Below, in pieces: positions 52,741 through 61,145 of a stretch of 64,000 nt of DNA. The number at the start of each line of letters is the position of its first letter. Positions within the stretch are counted from its first letter, which is position 1. Made by a program: the position numbers and the translations under genes. The DNA comes from Aromatoleum aromaticum EbN1 (GTDB taxonomy: Bacteria > Pseudomonadota > Gammaproteobacteria > Burkholderiales > Rhodocyclaceae), in assembly GCF_000025965.1 (NCBI RefSeq), contig NC_006513.1, positions 2,294,001-2,358,000 of the forward strand. The letters run 5' to 3'. The notes under the pieces are model-generated. The model was not told the DNA's origin, searched no databases, and saw only the letters and a list, made by a program, of their open reading frames with translations.

Positions 52741-54498
52741 TTGGCTCTGACCCTACTCGGATTGTCCGGCGCGCTGACCCACGACCCTTCGGCGGCGCTC
52801 TATATCGGCGGCCAGCTCGTGGCCGCAGCCGAAGAAGAGCGCTTCGTGCGCGACAAGCACGCGAAGAACCGGATGCCGTACGAAGCGGCGAAGTTCTGCC
52901 TCGAGTTCGCCGGCATCGGGCCGGACGACGTCGACGCGGTCGCGATCCCGTTTGCGCCGATCAGCATCATGGAGCCGGCGCGCTGGCACTACGCGAAGCG
53001 CTACTGGTACGCGCCCGACCGCGGGCTCGATGCCATTTTGGCTGGCAACCGCCGCTTCCATCGCTATAAAAAGCGCATCGAATGGTGCCTGCAGCAGCTC
53101 GGCTTCGATCTGAAGAAGACGAAGATCGTGCCGGTCGAGCATCACCTCGCGCACGCATCGAGCGCCTATCACTGCTCCGGCTTCAAGGAGAAGACCGCGA
53201 TCCTCGGCATCGACGGCAAAGGCGAATACGCGACGACGTTCTTCGGCTACGGCGAGAACGGCCGCATCCACAAGATCAAGGAATTCTACGACCCGGATTC
53301 GCTCGGCGGCCTGTACGGCGCGATCACCGAGTACCTCGGTTTCGAGATGCTCGACGGCGAATACAAGGTCATGGGCATGGCGCCGTACGGCGACGCGGGC
53401 AAGTACGACTTCTCGCGACTCGCGAAATTCGTCGACGGCGAGCTGGTCGTCGATACCGACTACGCGAACGTGATCGGCTTCCGGCGCTACAAGGAGAACG
53501 GCAAGGGCTATTACTTCTCGCCCAAGCTCATCGACTGGCTCGGCCCGAAGCGCGCCGGCGACATCGCCGACGAGCCGTACATCCACTACGCCGCGAGCAT
53601 GCAGAAGCTGTTCGAGGACCTCGCGCTGCAGATGATCGACTACTACCTCGGCGACATCCTGCGCGACACCGGCCGCCTCGCGTTCTCCGGCGGCGGCGCG
53701 TTGAACGTCAAGCTGAACCAGAAAATCATCGCGCGCCCCGACGTGCGCGAACTGTTCGTGCAGCCGGCGTCCGGCGATTCGGGTACCGCGATCGGCGCCG
53801 CATCGTATGTATCGGTCGCGCGTGGCGTCCCGGTCGAAAAGATGGAACACGTCTATCTCGGTCCGCGCTACACGAACGAGGACGTCATCGCCGCGTGCGC
53901 GAAGCACCCCTCGCAGCCGCAGTGGCAGCAGATCGCCAACGGCGACGCCGAGGTGCCTGCCCGCATCGCGCAAATCCTCGCCGACGGCCACCCGGTCGCG
54001 TGGTTCCAGGGGCGCATGGAATTCGGCCCGCGCGCGCTCGGCGGGCGCTCGATCCTCGGCTGCCCGAGCGCCGCAGGCGTCGCCGACCGCATCAACGAGC
54101 AGATCAAGTTCCGCGAGCGCTGGCGCCCGTTCTGCCCGAGCATGCTCGACACCGTCGGCCCGCAGATGCTGCAGACCGATCACCCGGCGCCGTTCATGAC
54201 GTTCACGTTCGAAGTCGCCGACGAATGGAAGACGCGCGTGCCCGAAGTCGTGCATGAGGACGGCACGTCGCGCGCGCAGGTCTTGAAGCGCGAGCACAAC
54301 CCGCGCTACTACGACCTGATGCTCGAACTCGAAAAGCTCACCGGCAACGGCGTCGTGCTGAACACATCGCTGAACCGCCGCGGCGAACCGATGATCTGCT
54401 CGCCGACGGATGCGCTGAACATGTTCTACGGGTCGGACCTGCAGTACCTGGTGATGGAGGATGTGCTGGTCGTGAAGGGAGTGGATGTGCCGACATGA
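52741..54498 (+). CDS. Carbamoyltransferase (NodU/CmcH/TobZ family), LPS-core type
   Basis: A 585-residue O-carbamoyltransferase. The Kae1-like N-terminal domain has GLSGALTHDPSAALYIGGQLVAAAEEERF and the metal-His cluster VEHHLAHASSAYHCSGF near 132-148. GGGALNVKLNQ and the C-terminal FQGRMEFGPRALGGRSIL near 422-439 are also family features. It transfers carbamoyl phosphate to a sugar hydroxyl. Pseudomonas aeruginosa has a similar gene in its LPS-core cluster, and here glycosyltransferases, ligase, msbA and kinases follow. The start is TTG 52741; no good ribosome-binding site is visible. It is coupled to the next gene by ATGA. Confidence 0.9.
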   Translation: MALTLLGLSGALTHDPSAALYIGGQLVAAAEEERFVRDKHAKNRMPYEAAKFCLEFAGIGPDDVDAVAIPFAPISIMEPARWHYAKRYWYAPDRGLDAILAGNRRFHRYKKRIEWCLQQLGFDLKKTKIVPVEHHLAHASSAYHCSGFKEKTAILGIDGKGEYATTFFGYGENGRIHKIKEFYDPDSLGGLYGAITEYLGFEMLDGEYKVMGMAPYGDAGKYDFSRLAKFVDGELVVDTDYANVIGFRRYKENGKGYYFSPKLIDWLGPKRAGDIADEPYIHYAASMQKLFEDLALQMIDYYLGDILRDTGRLAFSGGGALNVKLNQKIIARPDVRELFVQPASGDSGTAIGAASYVSVARGVPVEKMEHVYLGPRYTNEDVIAACAKHPSQPQWQQIANGDAEVPARIAQILADGHPVAWFQGRMEFGPRALGGRSILGCPSAAGVADRINEQIKFRERWRPFCPSMLDTVGPQMLQTDHPAPFMTFTFEVADEWKTRVPEVVHEDGTSRAQVLKREHNPRYYDLMLELEKLTGNGVVLNTSLNRRGEPMICSPTDALNMFYGSDLQYLVMEDVLVVKGVDVPT

Positions 54499-55415
54499 CA
54501 GCGTCGGCCGATTTGACCGTCAGCGTCGTCATCCCTGCGTACAACTATGCCGCAACGCTGCCGCGTGCAGTCGAATCTGTCGTGAACCAGCTCGGTCCGG
54601 CGCATGAGCTGATCGTGATCGACGACGGTTCGACCGATGCCACTCCCGAAGTCCTCGCGGAACTCGCTCGCCGCCACCCACATGCCTTTCGCTCCGTGCG
54701 CAAGGAAAACGGCGGCCTTTCGTCAGTCCGCAATAGGGGCATACGTGAAGCTCGGGGGCGCTTTCTGATATTTCTCGATGCCGACGACGAGTTGCTGCCC
54801 GGCGCACTTGCGGCACTGGACGAGCACATCGCCGCACACCCGGACACCCGCATGGTGATCGGCGGGCACATCAGCGCATGGCCCGATGGAAAACGCCGCG
54901 AAGACATCCCTCCGGACCTGCCCGACCGGCCGCTCGATCGTCTGCGTGCCTACCTGCTCGACAAGCGGCTCGCACTTTCGAACGGCGCCTGCGCGATGCA
55001 CCGTGAGGTGTTTTCGCGCGGCGGCTACCCGGAGCAGTTCCGTAGTGCCGAAGACATTCCGGTATTCGCGCAGGTGCTGGCCAACTATCCGTGCAGCGCG
55101 CTCAAGAGGCTGCTCGCATGCATCCACAAACATGACGACAGCCTTCGACATCAATTCACTCATGCGAAGGCGGGCGGACTGGCGCTGGTTGACGAAATCT
55201 TCTCGCCAACACGACTGGGGAGGGAATTCCAGCACCTGAAGAAGCGCGTGTATGTGCAGCGCTGTTTATCGCTGTTTCGAAGTGCCTACATGGCTGGGGA
55301 TGCTGCTGCCGCCAAAGGATACTTTCGCGCTGCGCTGAAACAGGATCGGCGCGTCATTTTCGCTGGCGCTTATGTTCGAAAAGCCCTGCGCCTGTGGATC
55401 TGCGGCAGCCGCTGA
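54495..55415 (+). CDS. Family 2 glycosyltransferase, LPS core
   Basis: A 306-residue GT-A enzyme. It has SVVIPAYNYAATLPRAVESVVNQ, IVIDDGSTDATPEVL near 40, the donor metal motif as FLDADDE near 97, and SNGACAMHREVFSRGGYPE with the putative catalytic acidic region RSAEDIPVF. It adds one sugar to the growing core. The C-terminal third (CIHKHDDSLRHQF, YVQRCLSLFRSAYMAGD) is typical of single-sugar LPS transferases. The gene overlaps its neighbours at both ends (ATGA and TGATG). Confidence 0.9.
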   Translation: MTASADLTVSVVIPAYNYAATLPRAVESVVNQLGPAHELIVIDDGSTDATPEVLAELARRHPHAFRSVRKENGGLSSVRNRGIREARGRFLIFLDADDELLPGALAALDEHIAAHPDTRMVIGGHISAWPDGKRREDIPPDLPDRPLDRLRAYLLDKRLALSNGACAMHREVFSRGGYPEQFRSAEDIPVFAQVLANYPCSALKRLLACIHKHDDSLRHQFTHAKAGGLALVDEIFSPTRLGREFQHLKKRVYVQRCLSLFRSAYMAGDAAAAKGYFRAALKQDRRVIFAGAYVRKALRLWICGSR

Positions 55416-56662
55416 TGCAAGGGTGCAGCCGGACGACGATGGACCCATACCCAAGACTCCTGGCGCTTCAGGATTTCGTCATCGGCAAATCCCGTCGCCG
55501 CGACCGCGGCGTGGCAGGGCGCCTGAAACTCCGGGCGAGGCTGTTCCTGAAAGCGCTTCTGTCCGTGGTGTTCCAGCGGCGGAGGGCTATCGAGGCGGTC
55601 GATTGCGACGTCCTGCTGGTTCATCCGTCGAGAAAATCGTTTCGCCTCGGCAGAAAACAGGCTTTGCTGGCCGCGTTGCGAGGCCGGGGCCTCGTCGTCG
55701 AGGAGTTTGTCGAAGAGGGCGATTTCGATCTTGTCAGGAGCAAGCAGTTCGTGGCGCCCGCGTCGGGAGTACCCACTTTGCTGCGCTGGGATGCAGCGCA
55801 CGCTGCGTATCTGCTTTCACGGTACAGGGCAAAGGTCATCATCACGGAAAGAAACGGCTGGATAATCCCGAGCCTCATCAAATTGCAGCGAAAGACGGGC
55901 GCCAGGATCGTCCACCTTGCACACTCGATACCTTCCGACGAGTCCAGTCGCTACGATTATTTCGATTACGATTACTACCTGCTGTTCGGGAAAAGCTCCC
56001 TCGAATATCTCTCGGCTCTCGGGGGCGCGTTCGGCGAGTGCATCGTAAAATTCGCCGGACCCTATTTTTTCGCGGATCGCGAAGATCCATTGCCAGCGAA
56101 CGCGCGAAAAGAGGGCGAGGGCGTCAAATGCCTGTTTCTCGGATCAGGGCCGGATTACGAGGTCTCCGAGCTTTACCGTGACTATTGCGGCTGGATTACG
56201 ACGTGGTTGAGCGCGCAGCCGGCTGCGGAGCTATGGGTGAAAGTACACCCGCGAGGTTCGGGCGAGCCGTGGCGGTCGCAGGCGGTGAGCAATTCGGGAA
56301 TAAGAATACTGCCTCCAGACAGCGTGCTCGACGAGTGCGTCGGAGACTTCGATTTCGTGCTTTCAGGCTATACGAACGCGGTCCTGGATGTTTCGCGTTT
56401 CGGCACGCCATTCATTCTGCTCGGAGAGGGAGCCGATCATTTCTCCATCGAACGTTTCGGCATTCCCCGGGCGCGATCGGGTATGGAACTCGCGGACTGT
56501 ATTGACGTGCTGCTCGCCGATGTCTGGAGAGCCAGTGAGGCCGCGTCGGAATTTTTCGATTTTCATGTGCAGGAGAAGTACCTGCCGCTGACTTCCATCG
56601 TGAATGTCATCGAGGAGCTGGCGGCAGGGAGTGAAGTGAAAGGTCTGCCGCTGTCATCGTAG
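55415..56662 (+). CDS. Putative GT-B-like LPS/polysaccharide transferase, unassigned
   Basis: A protein of about 415 residues. ATG 55415 overlaps the previous stop as TGATG; GTG 55394 and ATG 55439 are alternatives. Visible pieces are CDVLLVHPSRKSFRLGRKQALLAALRGRGLVVEE (Rossmann-like), RIVHLAHSIPSDESSRYDYFDYDYYLLFGKSSLEYL, LWVKVHPRGSGEPW and SVLDECVGDFDFVLSGYTNAVLDVSRFGTPFI. The late HP...D...S pattern recalls CDP-glycerol, sialyl and capsule GT-B transferases. No named family is recognised. Position argues for core or O-unit assembly. Base composition is lower in GC than the flanks. Confidence 0.7.
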   Translation: MQGCSRTTMDPYPRLLALQDFVIGKSRRRDRGVAGRLKLRARLFLKALLSVVFQRRRAIEAVDCDVLLVHPSRKSFRLGRKQALLAALRGRGLVVEEFVEEGDFDLVRSKQFVAPASGVPTLLRWDAAHAAYLLSRYRAKVIITERNGWIIPSLIKLQRKTGARIVHLAHSIPSDESSRYDYFDYDYYLLFGKSSLEYLSALGGAFGECIVKFAGPYFFADREDPLPANARKEGEGVKCLFLGSGPDYEVSELYRDYCGWITTWLSAQPAAELWVKVHPRGSGEPWRSQAVSNSGIRILPPDSVLDECVGDFDFVLSGYTNAVLDVSRFGTPFILLGEGADHFSIERFGIPRARSGMELADCIDVLLADVWRASEAASEFFDFHVQEKYLPLTSIVNVIEELAAGSEVKGLPLSS

Positions 56663-56687
56663 TCCGCTGAACTTGCATGCAGTTCAG

Positions 56688-56697
56688 GGGTTTTCGA
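56688..56697. repeat. IS target-site duplication, left
   Basis: GGGTTTTCGA, identical to 57980-57989. The 10-bp length suits ISAs1 elements. Confidence 0.92.
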
Positions 56698-57979
56698 CAG
56701 GGCAATCGCACCTAAAATGCATAACCGATACAGGTAAACCGTTTACGATCATGCGCTTAGCGAGCCCCTGTTCACAACGTCATATTTTGTGTAGCTTACT
56801 GTCTTTTTGGGACGCCCATGAAGACAGGCCAGTTGATGCCCGTGAGCGAAGTGTTCGTGTCGGTACCCGACCCGCGCAGCAAGCGTCAGGCCCGGCACGA
56901 TCTGTCCGAGTTGCTGACGGTGGCGGTGTGCGCGGTGCTGTGCGGGGCGAACGATTTCGTGGATGTGGCGCTGTGGGGCAAGTCCAACCTGGCCTGGCTG
57001 CGCAAGTTCCTGAAGCTCAAGGCGGGCGTGCCCTCGCATGACACGTTCTGCCGGGTGCTCGCGATGATCGATCCCGCGGCCTTCGAGGCGGCCTTTCTGC
57101 GCTGGGTGGGCGTGCTGGTGCCGGCGCTGGCGCCGGACAGCGTGGTGGCCATCGATGGCAAGACCAGTCGGCGCAGTGGCGGCAAGGATACGTCGGGGCC
57201 GTTGCACATGGTCAGCGCCTTTGCCGCCGGGATGGGTCTGGTGCTGGGGCAGCGCGCCATCGATCAGAAGAGCAACGAGATCACGGCGATTCCCGAGTTG
57301 CTCGCCATGCTGGCGCTCGAAGGCACCATCGTCACGATCGATGCGATGGGCACCCAGGCAGCGATTGCCCGCACCATCCGTAGTCGTGGCGCAGACTACG
57401 TGTTGTGCGTCAAAGACAACCACCCCACGCTGACCGACTCGATTCTGCTCACCCTGGCCGGCGTGGCGGAAAAGATCGCGCCGGCTTCGCATTTCGAAGA
57501 ACAAACCAAGGGCCACGGCCGCGTGGAGGTGCGCCGCTGCTGGGCCTATGATGCGGTCAGCCAGTTGTACAAGTCCGAGCAGTGGGCCGGGCTGCAATCG
57601 TTTGCGCTCGTCGAGCGCGAACGCACCGTCGACGGCAAGACCAGCGTCGAGCGCCATTACTACATCAGTTCCCTGCCCGCAGATGCCGCCAGAATCGCGC
57701 AGGCCGTGCGCAGCCACTGGGCGGTCGAAAATCAGCTTCACTGGTCGCTCGATGTGCAGTTCAACGATGATCAGTCCCGTGTGCGCCGAGGCTATGCGGC
57801 CAACAACTTCGTGGTGCTGCGCCACATCGTACTGAACCTGCTGCGCCACAACACCACCCGCAAGGCCAGCATCAAGTCCAAGCGACTGCTCGCCTGCATG
57901 GAGGATGACTTTCGCGAAGAGTTACTTGGGTTGGCCATTTGAGCGCCTCGGGTTATGACAAGACGGTGCAATTGCCCTG
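56698..57979 (+). mobile_element. ISAs1-family insertion sequence, complete
   Basis: The 1282-bp element has terminal inverted repeats CAGGGCAATCGCACC (56698-56712) and, on the other strand, CAGGGCAATTGCACC (57979-57965); similarity resumes inward at CATAACC. It encodes one intact transposase. Flanking 10-bp direct repeats GGGTTTTCGA at 56688-56697 and 57980-57989 are perfect target duplications, so the insertion is recent and was not rearranged. It lies between the GT-B-like gene and the O-antigen-ligase gene and so interrupts the LPS-core operon. Confidence 0.95.
56818..57942 (+). CDS. ISAs1-family DDE transposase
   Basis: A 374-residue transposase. The DDE triad is D113 in VVAIDGKTSRRS, D175 in IVTIDAMGTQ, and E304 in HWAVENQLHWSLDV, all intact, and the signature Y/W-rich C-terminal block follows (NDDQSRVRRGYAANNFVVLRH). 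The N-terminal H-repeat-type domain (DLSELLTVAVCAVLCGANDFVDVALWG) is present. No frameshift is seen, so the element should be active. Confidence 0.96.
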   Translation: MKTGQLMPVSEVFVSVPDPRSKRQARHDLSELLTVAVCAVLCGANDFVDVALWGKSNLAWLRKFLKLKAGVPSHDTFCRVLAMIDPAAFEAAFLRWVGVLVPALAPDSVVAIDGKTSRRSGGKDTSGPLHMVSAFAAGMGLVLGQRAIDQKSNEITAIPELLAMLALEGTIVTIDAMGTQAAIARTIRSRGADYVLCVKDNHPTLTDSILLTLAGVAEKIAPASHFEEQTKGHGRVEVRRCWAYDAVSQLYKSEQWAGLQSFALVERERTVDGKTSVERHYYISSLPADAARIAQAVRSHWAVENQLHWSLDVQFNDDQSRVRRGYAANNFVVLRHIVLNLLRHNTTRKASIKSKRLLACMEDDFREELLGLAI

Positions 57980-58002
57980 GGGTTTTCGAGTGCATCTATA
58001 AT
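57973..58002 (+). promoter_or_regulatory. Possible IS-derived hybrid promoter for the ligase gene
   Basis: TTGCCC inside the right terminal repeat (57973-57978) is 18 bp from a perfect TATAAT (57997-58002) in the flanking DNA. The -35 comes from the IS and the -10 from the host. Before insertion the corresponding -35 would have been a poor GTTCAG/TTCAGG. This could restore or raise transcription of the downstream ligase and msbA; it is inferred from sequence only. Confidence 0.45.
57980..57989. repeat. IS target-site duplication, right
   Basis: GGGTTTTCGA, the second copy of the 10-bp target duplication. Confidence 0.92.
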
Positions 58003-58011
58003 GGATCAGGC

Positions 58012-59229
58012 GTGATTATCGGGAAAAAACATTTCTTGCTGGTTGAAAATGCCGCGCGCCATCTTATTGTCGCGGGGCTTTTCCTGTATCTCGGGGCGCT
58101 TTATTTCGTCGATACGAACCGGCAGAACACCATTTTCTATTTGTCGGTCGCGCTGCCGGGACTGCTTTTGCTGGGGACGTCGAAGGATGTGCTGTCGGTC
58201 GGATTCAAGGAGGTCCGGTTCGTCTTTGTGTTCCTGCTATACCTGGTCGCAAGCTCCCTGTGGTCGGGTATGGGCATCGCGAATTTTTTTGTCGCGTTGA
58301 AGTACAGTTTTTATCTCGCCTGCCTGATGCTGAGCATCCACCTGTTCGTGTCCCGTACGCCGGCCGGCGAGCAGGCGATGACCCGATTTTTTGTCCTGAT
58401 CGGATTTTTGGCTTCCCTGGTTTATTTGTTTTTTGCGTTTCGATCGGCCTTCAGTGGGGCAAACCCGCTGGTGGGAAGATATTCGCTGAATGACCTCAGC
58501 GGGTGGGGAGAAAATAACCCGATAACGTCCGCCGTGTTTTTCGGCCTGCCTGTGTTGGCGGCGTGGTGGCGCTACCCGGACGAAAAGCTGGCGTCGAGGA
58601 TCGGCCTTTTGTTCCTAATGGTCGCCTGTATGGGAGTCATGTTCCTCACCAAGAGTCGCGGACCATTCCTGTCGTTGGCGATAACGTTGCTGTTCGTCAC
58701 GGTCTACAGACGAAACTGGAGCGATATCGTGCTGTGGGCGGTCTATGGAATCGTCGGACTGGGTTTCGTGCTGGCTCTCGATCTTCATTCGGTCATCGCC
58801 GATCGAGTGAGCGCCCCGGACTACCGGATGGAAATCTGGTCGCAGGCCCTGGGGCTGATCTCCGAACGGCTGCTATGGGGGTACGGATACGGTTCCGTGG
58901 TGGCCCTGTCGTTTGGGGCCGGCGACCTCGCCACTCACTCTCATTCCTCCATCCTGGAGGTGCTCAGAGTGGGAGGTATTGCGGGCGGGGCGCTTTTTCT
59001 TGCGATGGTGTTCCTCGCAGTGCGTAAGTGTCTTTCGGGAAATGCCGGCGCCAAATTCTTCCTGTTCTGGCTGATTTACGGTGTCATGTGTCTCTCGACC
59101 AACGGGCGCCTGCTGTTGAGCAGACCTTCCGTCGAATGGGTCGCGTTCTGGATTCCGCTTTTTTTCATGCTGATCGCCTCGGGCAACAGCCGCGAGCCGG
59201 GCCGGAGGGATGGAGCTTTCAGTACGTAG
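58012..59229 (+). CDS. O-antigen ligase-type (WaaL/Wzy_C) membrane protein
   Basis: A protein of about 405 residues with around eleven membrane segments and the Wzy_C-type periplasmic loop. The region LTKSRGPFLSLAITLLF (conserved Arg) and RLLWGYGYGSVV followed by HSHSSILEVLRVGGI (conserved His) are the ligase signatures. It joins O-antigen to the lipid A-core on the periplasmic face. The start is uncertain: GTG 58012 is the first candidate not generated by the IS right end. GC content drops relative to neighbours, as is common for this gene class. Confidence 0.82.
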   Translation: MIIGKKHFLLVENAARHLIVAGLFLYLGALYFVDTNRQNTIFYLSVALPGLLLLGTSKDVLSVGFKEVRFVFVFLLYLVASSLWSGMGIANFFVALKYSFYLACLMLSIHLFVSRTPAGEQAMTRFFVLIGFLASLVYLFFAFRSAFSGANPLVGRYSLNDLSGWGENNPITSAVFFGLPVLAAWWRYPDEKLASRIGLLFLMVACMGVMFLTKSRGPFLSLAITLLFVTVYRRNWSDIVLWAVYGIVGLGFVLALDLHSVIADRVSAPDYRMEIWSQALGLISERLLWGYGYGSVVALSFGAGDLATHSHSSILEVLRVGGIAGGALFLAMVFLAVRKCLSGNAGAKFFLFWLIYGVMCLSTNGRLLLSRPSVEWVAFWIPLFFMLIASGNSREPGRRDGAFST

Positions 59230-59288
59230 GGTCCGGGCGTTCCGGCAGCTCGTGGTAACATCCGGCGTCCTATTGCCGCCCCCGCGCC

Positions 59289-61094
59289 ATGCACCGTTCC
59301 GATGCGGCTCCTGCCTCCAGCATCAGGATCTACTTCCGTCTGCTGAGCTACGTCCGGCCCTATGTCGGGCTGTTCGCAGTCAGCATCCTGGGCTACGTCA
59401 TCTTCGCTTCGTCTCAGCCGATGCTCGCCGGCGTGCTGAAGTATTTTGTCGATGGCCTGACGCATCCCGACGCGGCGCTGGTTACCGGCGTGCCGCTGCT
59501 CGACGGCATGGAGCTGATGCACGGCGTGCCGCTGATGATCGTGCTAATCGCCGCTTGGCAGGGGTTGGGCGGCTATCTCGGCAATTATTTCCTTGCGAGA
59601 GTTTCGCTGGGACTCGTGCACGACCTGCGCCAGACGCTGTTCGACAGCCTGTTGCGCCTGCCGAACACCTATTTCGACCAGCACAGCTCCGGACACCTGA
59701 TATCGCGCATCACTTTCAACGTGACGATGGTCACCGGCGCGGCGACCGATGCGATCAAGATCGTGATCCGCGAGGGGCTTACCGTGGTGTTCCTCTTCGC
59801 GTACCTGCTGTGGATGAACTGGCGGCTCACGCTGGTGATGGTCGCGATCCTGCCGTTGATCAGCCTGATGGTCCGGAACGCAAGCGGCAAGTTCCGCAAG
59901 CAGAGCAGGAAGATCCAGGTCGCAATGGGGGACGTGACCCACGTCGCGTCCGAAACGATTCAGGGTTACCGGGTTGTGCGCAGCTTCGGCGGCGAGCACT
60001 ACGAGCGGGAGCGTTTTCGCGCTGCGAGCGAGGACAACACACGCAAGCAGCTGAAAATGGTCAAGACTTCGGCGGTCTATACGCCGACGTTGCAGCTCGT
60101 CACGTACAGCGCGATGGCCGTGGTGCTGTTTCTCGTACTGCGGCTGCGCGGCGAGGCGTCGGTGGGTGATCTCGTCGCCTACATTACCGCCGCCGGGCTG
60201 CTGCCCAAACCGATCCGCCAGCTCTCCGAAGTCAGCTCGACGATCCAGCGCGGGGTGGCGGGCGCCGAGAGCATTTTCGAACAGCTCGACGACAAGCCGG
60301 AAGTGGACCACGGGCGCATCGAACGCGAGCGTGTCAGCGGTCGCATCGAGGTGCGCGACCTGTCGTTCCGCTATCCAGGCTCCGACCGCGAAGTGCTCGA
60401 CAGCGTGAGCTTCACGGTCGAGCCGGGGCAGATGATCGCACTCGTTGGCCGTTCCGGCAGCGGGAAGTCGACGCTCGCGAACCTGATTCCGCGTTTCTAT
60501 CACCACGACCGCGGCCAGATCCTCATCGACGGTGTCGATGTCGAGGACTACACGCTGAAGAACCTGCGTCGCCACATCGCGCTGGTAACGCAGCAGGTGA
60601 CCCTGTTCAATGACACGGTGGCGAACAACATCGCCTACGGTGACCTGGCCGGCCTCCCGCGCGCCGCTGTCGAGGCCGCGGCGGAAGCCGGGTATGCGAA
60701 GGAGTTCATCGACCGGCTCCCGCAGGGTTTCGACACGCTGATCGGCGAAAACGGCGTGACCCTGTCGGGCGGCCAGCGCCAGCGCCTCGCAATCGCCCGC
60801 GCGCTGCTCAAAAACGCCCCGATCCTGATCCTCGACGAGGCGACGAGCGCGCTCGACACCGAATCGGAACGACATATCCAGGCGGCGCTCCACCGCGTGA
60901 TGCAGGCGCGCACGACGCTCGTGATCGCGCACCGGTTGTCCACCATCGAACAGGCGGACGTCATCATGGTGATGGATCATGGACGCATCGTCGAACGCGG
61001 CAGCCATGCCGAACTCCTCGCCGCCGGCGGGCACTACGCCAGGCTGCACGCGATGCAGTTTCGCGAGGAACCCGCGGTCGCAGAGGGTCGCTAG
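59289..61094 (+). CDS. msbA: Lipid A-core flippase, ABC transporter
   Basis: A 601-residue half-transporter. It has six membrane segments (about 15-310) and a nucleotide-binding domain with Walker A GRSGSGKST near 387-395, Q-loop ALVTQQVTLF, signature LSGGQRQRLAIARAL near 492, Walker B ILILDEATSALD and switch His in IAHRLST. It flips lipid A-core across the inner membrane. Genomic context beside the ligase matches the Pseudomonas core cluster. It converges on the kinase operon. Confidence 0.95.
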   Translation: MHRSDAAPASSIRIYFRLLSYVRPYVGLFAVSILGYVIFASSQPMLAGVLKYFVDGLTHPDAALVTGVPLLDGMELMHGVPLMIVLIAAWQGLGGYLGNYFLARVSLGLVHDLRQTLFDSLLRLPNTYFDQHSSGHLISRITFNVTMVTGAATDAIKIVIREGLTVVFLFAYLLWMNWRLTLVMVAILPLISLMVRNASGKFRKQSRKIQVAMGDVTHVASETIQGYRVVRSFGGEHYERERFRAASEDNTRKQLKMVKTSAVYTPTLQLVTYSAMAVVLFLVLRLRGEASVGDLVAYITAAGLLPKPIRQLSEVSSTIQRGVAGAESIFEQLDDKPEVDHGRIERERVSGRIEVRDLSFRYPGSDREVLDSVSFTVEPGQMIALVGRSGSGKSTLANLIPRFYHHDRGQILIDGVDVEDYTLKNLRRHIALVTQQVTLFNDTVANNIAYGDLAGLPRAAVEAAAEAGYAKEFIDRLPQGFDTLIGENGVTLSGGQRQRLAIARALLKNAPILILDEATSALDTESERHIQAALHRVMQARTTLVIAHRLSTIEQADVIMVMDHGRIVERGSHAELLAAGGHYARLHAMQFREEPAVAEGR

Positions 61095-61145
61095 CTGCTC
61101 CAGTCGGCTTCTTGAGCGGGGCGGTAGGCCAGCCTCAGGGCGAAG

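Noticed and set aside
57955-58011. Longer start for the ligase gene beginning in the IS right end
   Set aside because: Those codons come from the transposon terminal repeat and target duplication, so they were not part of the original gene.
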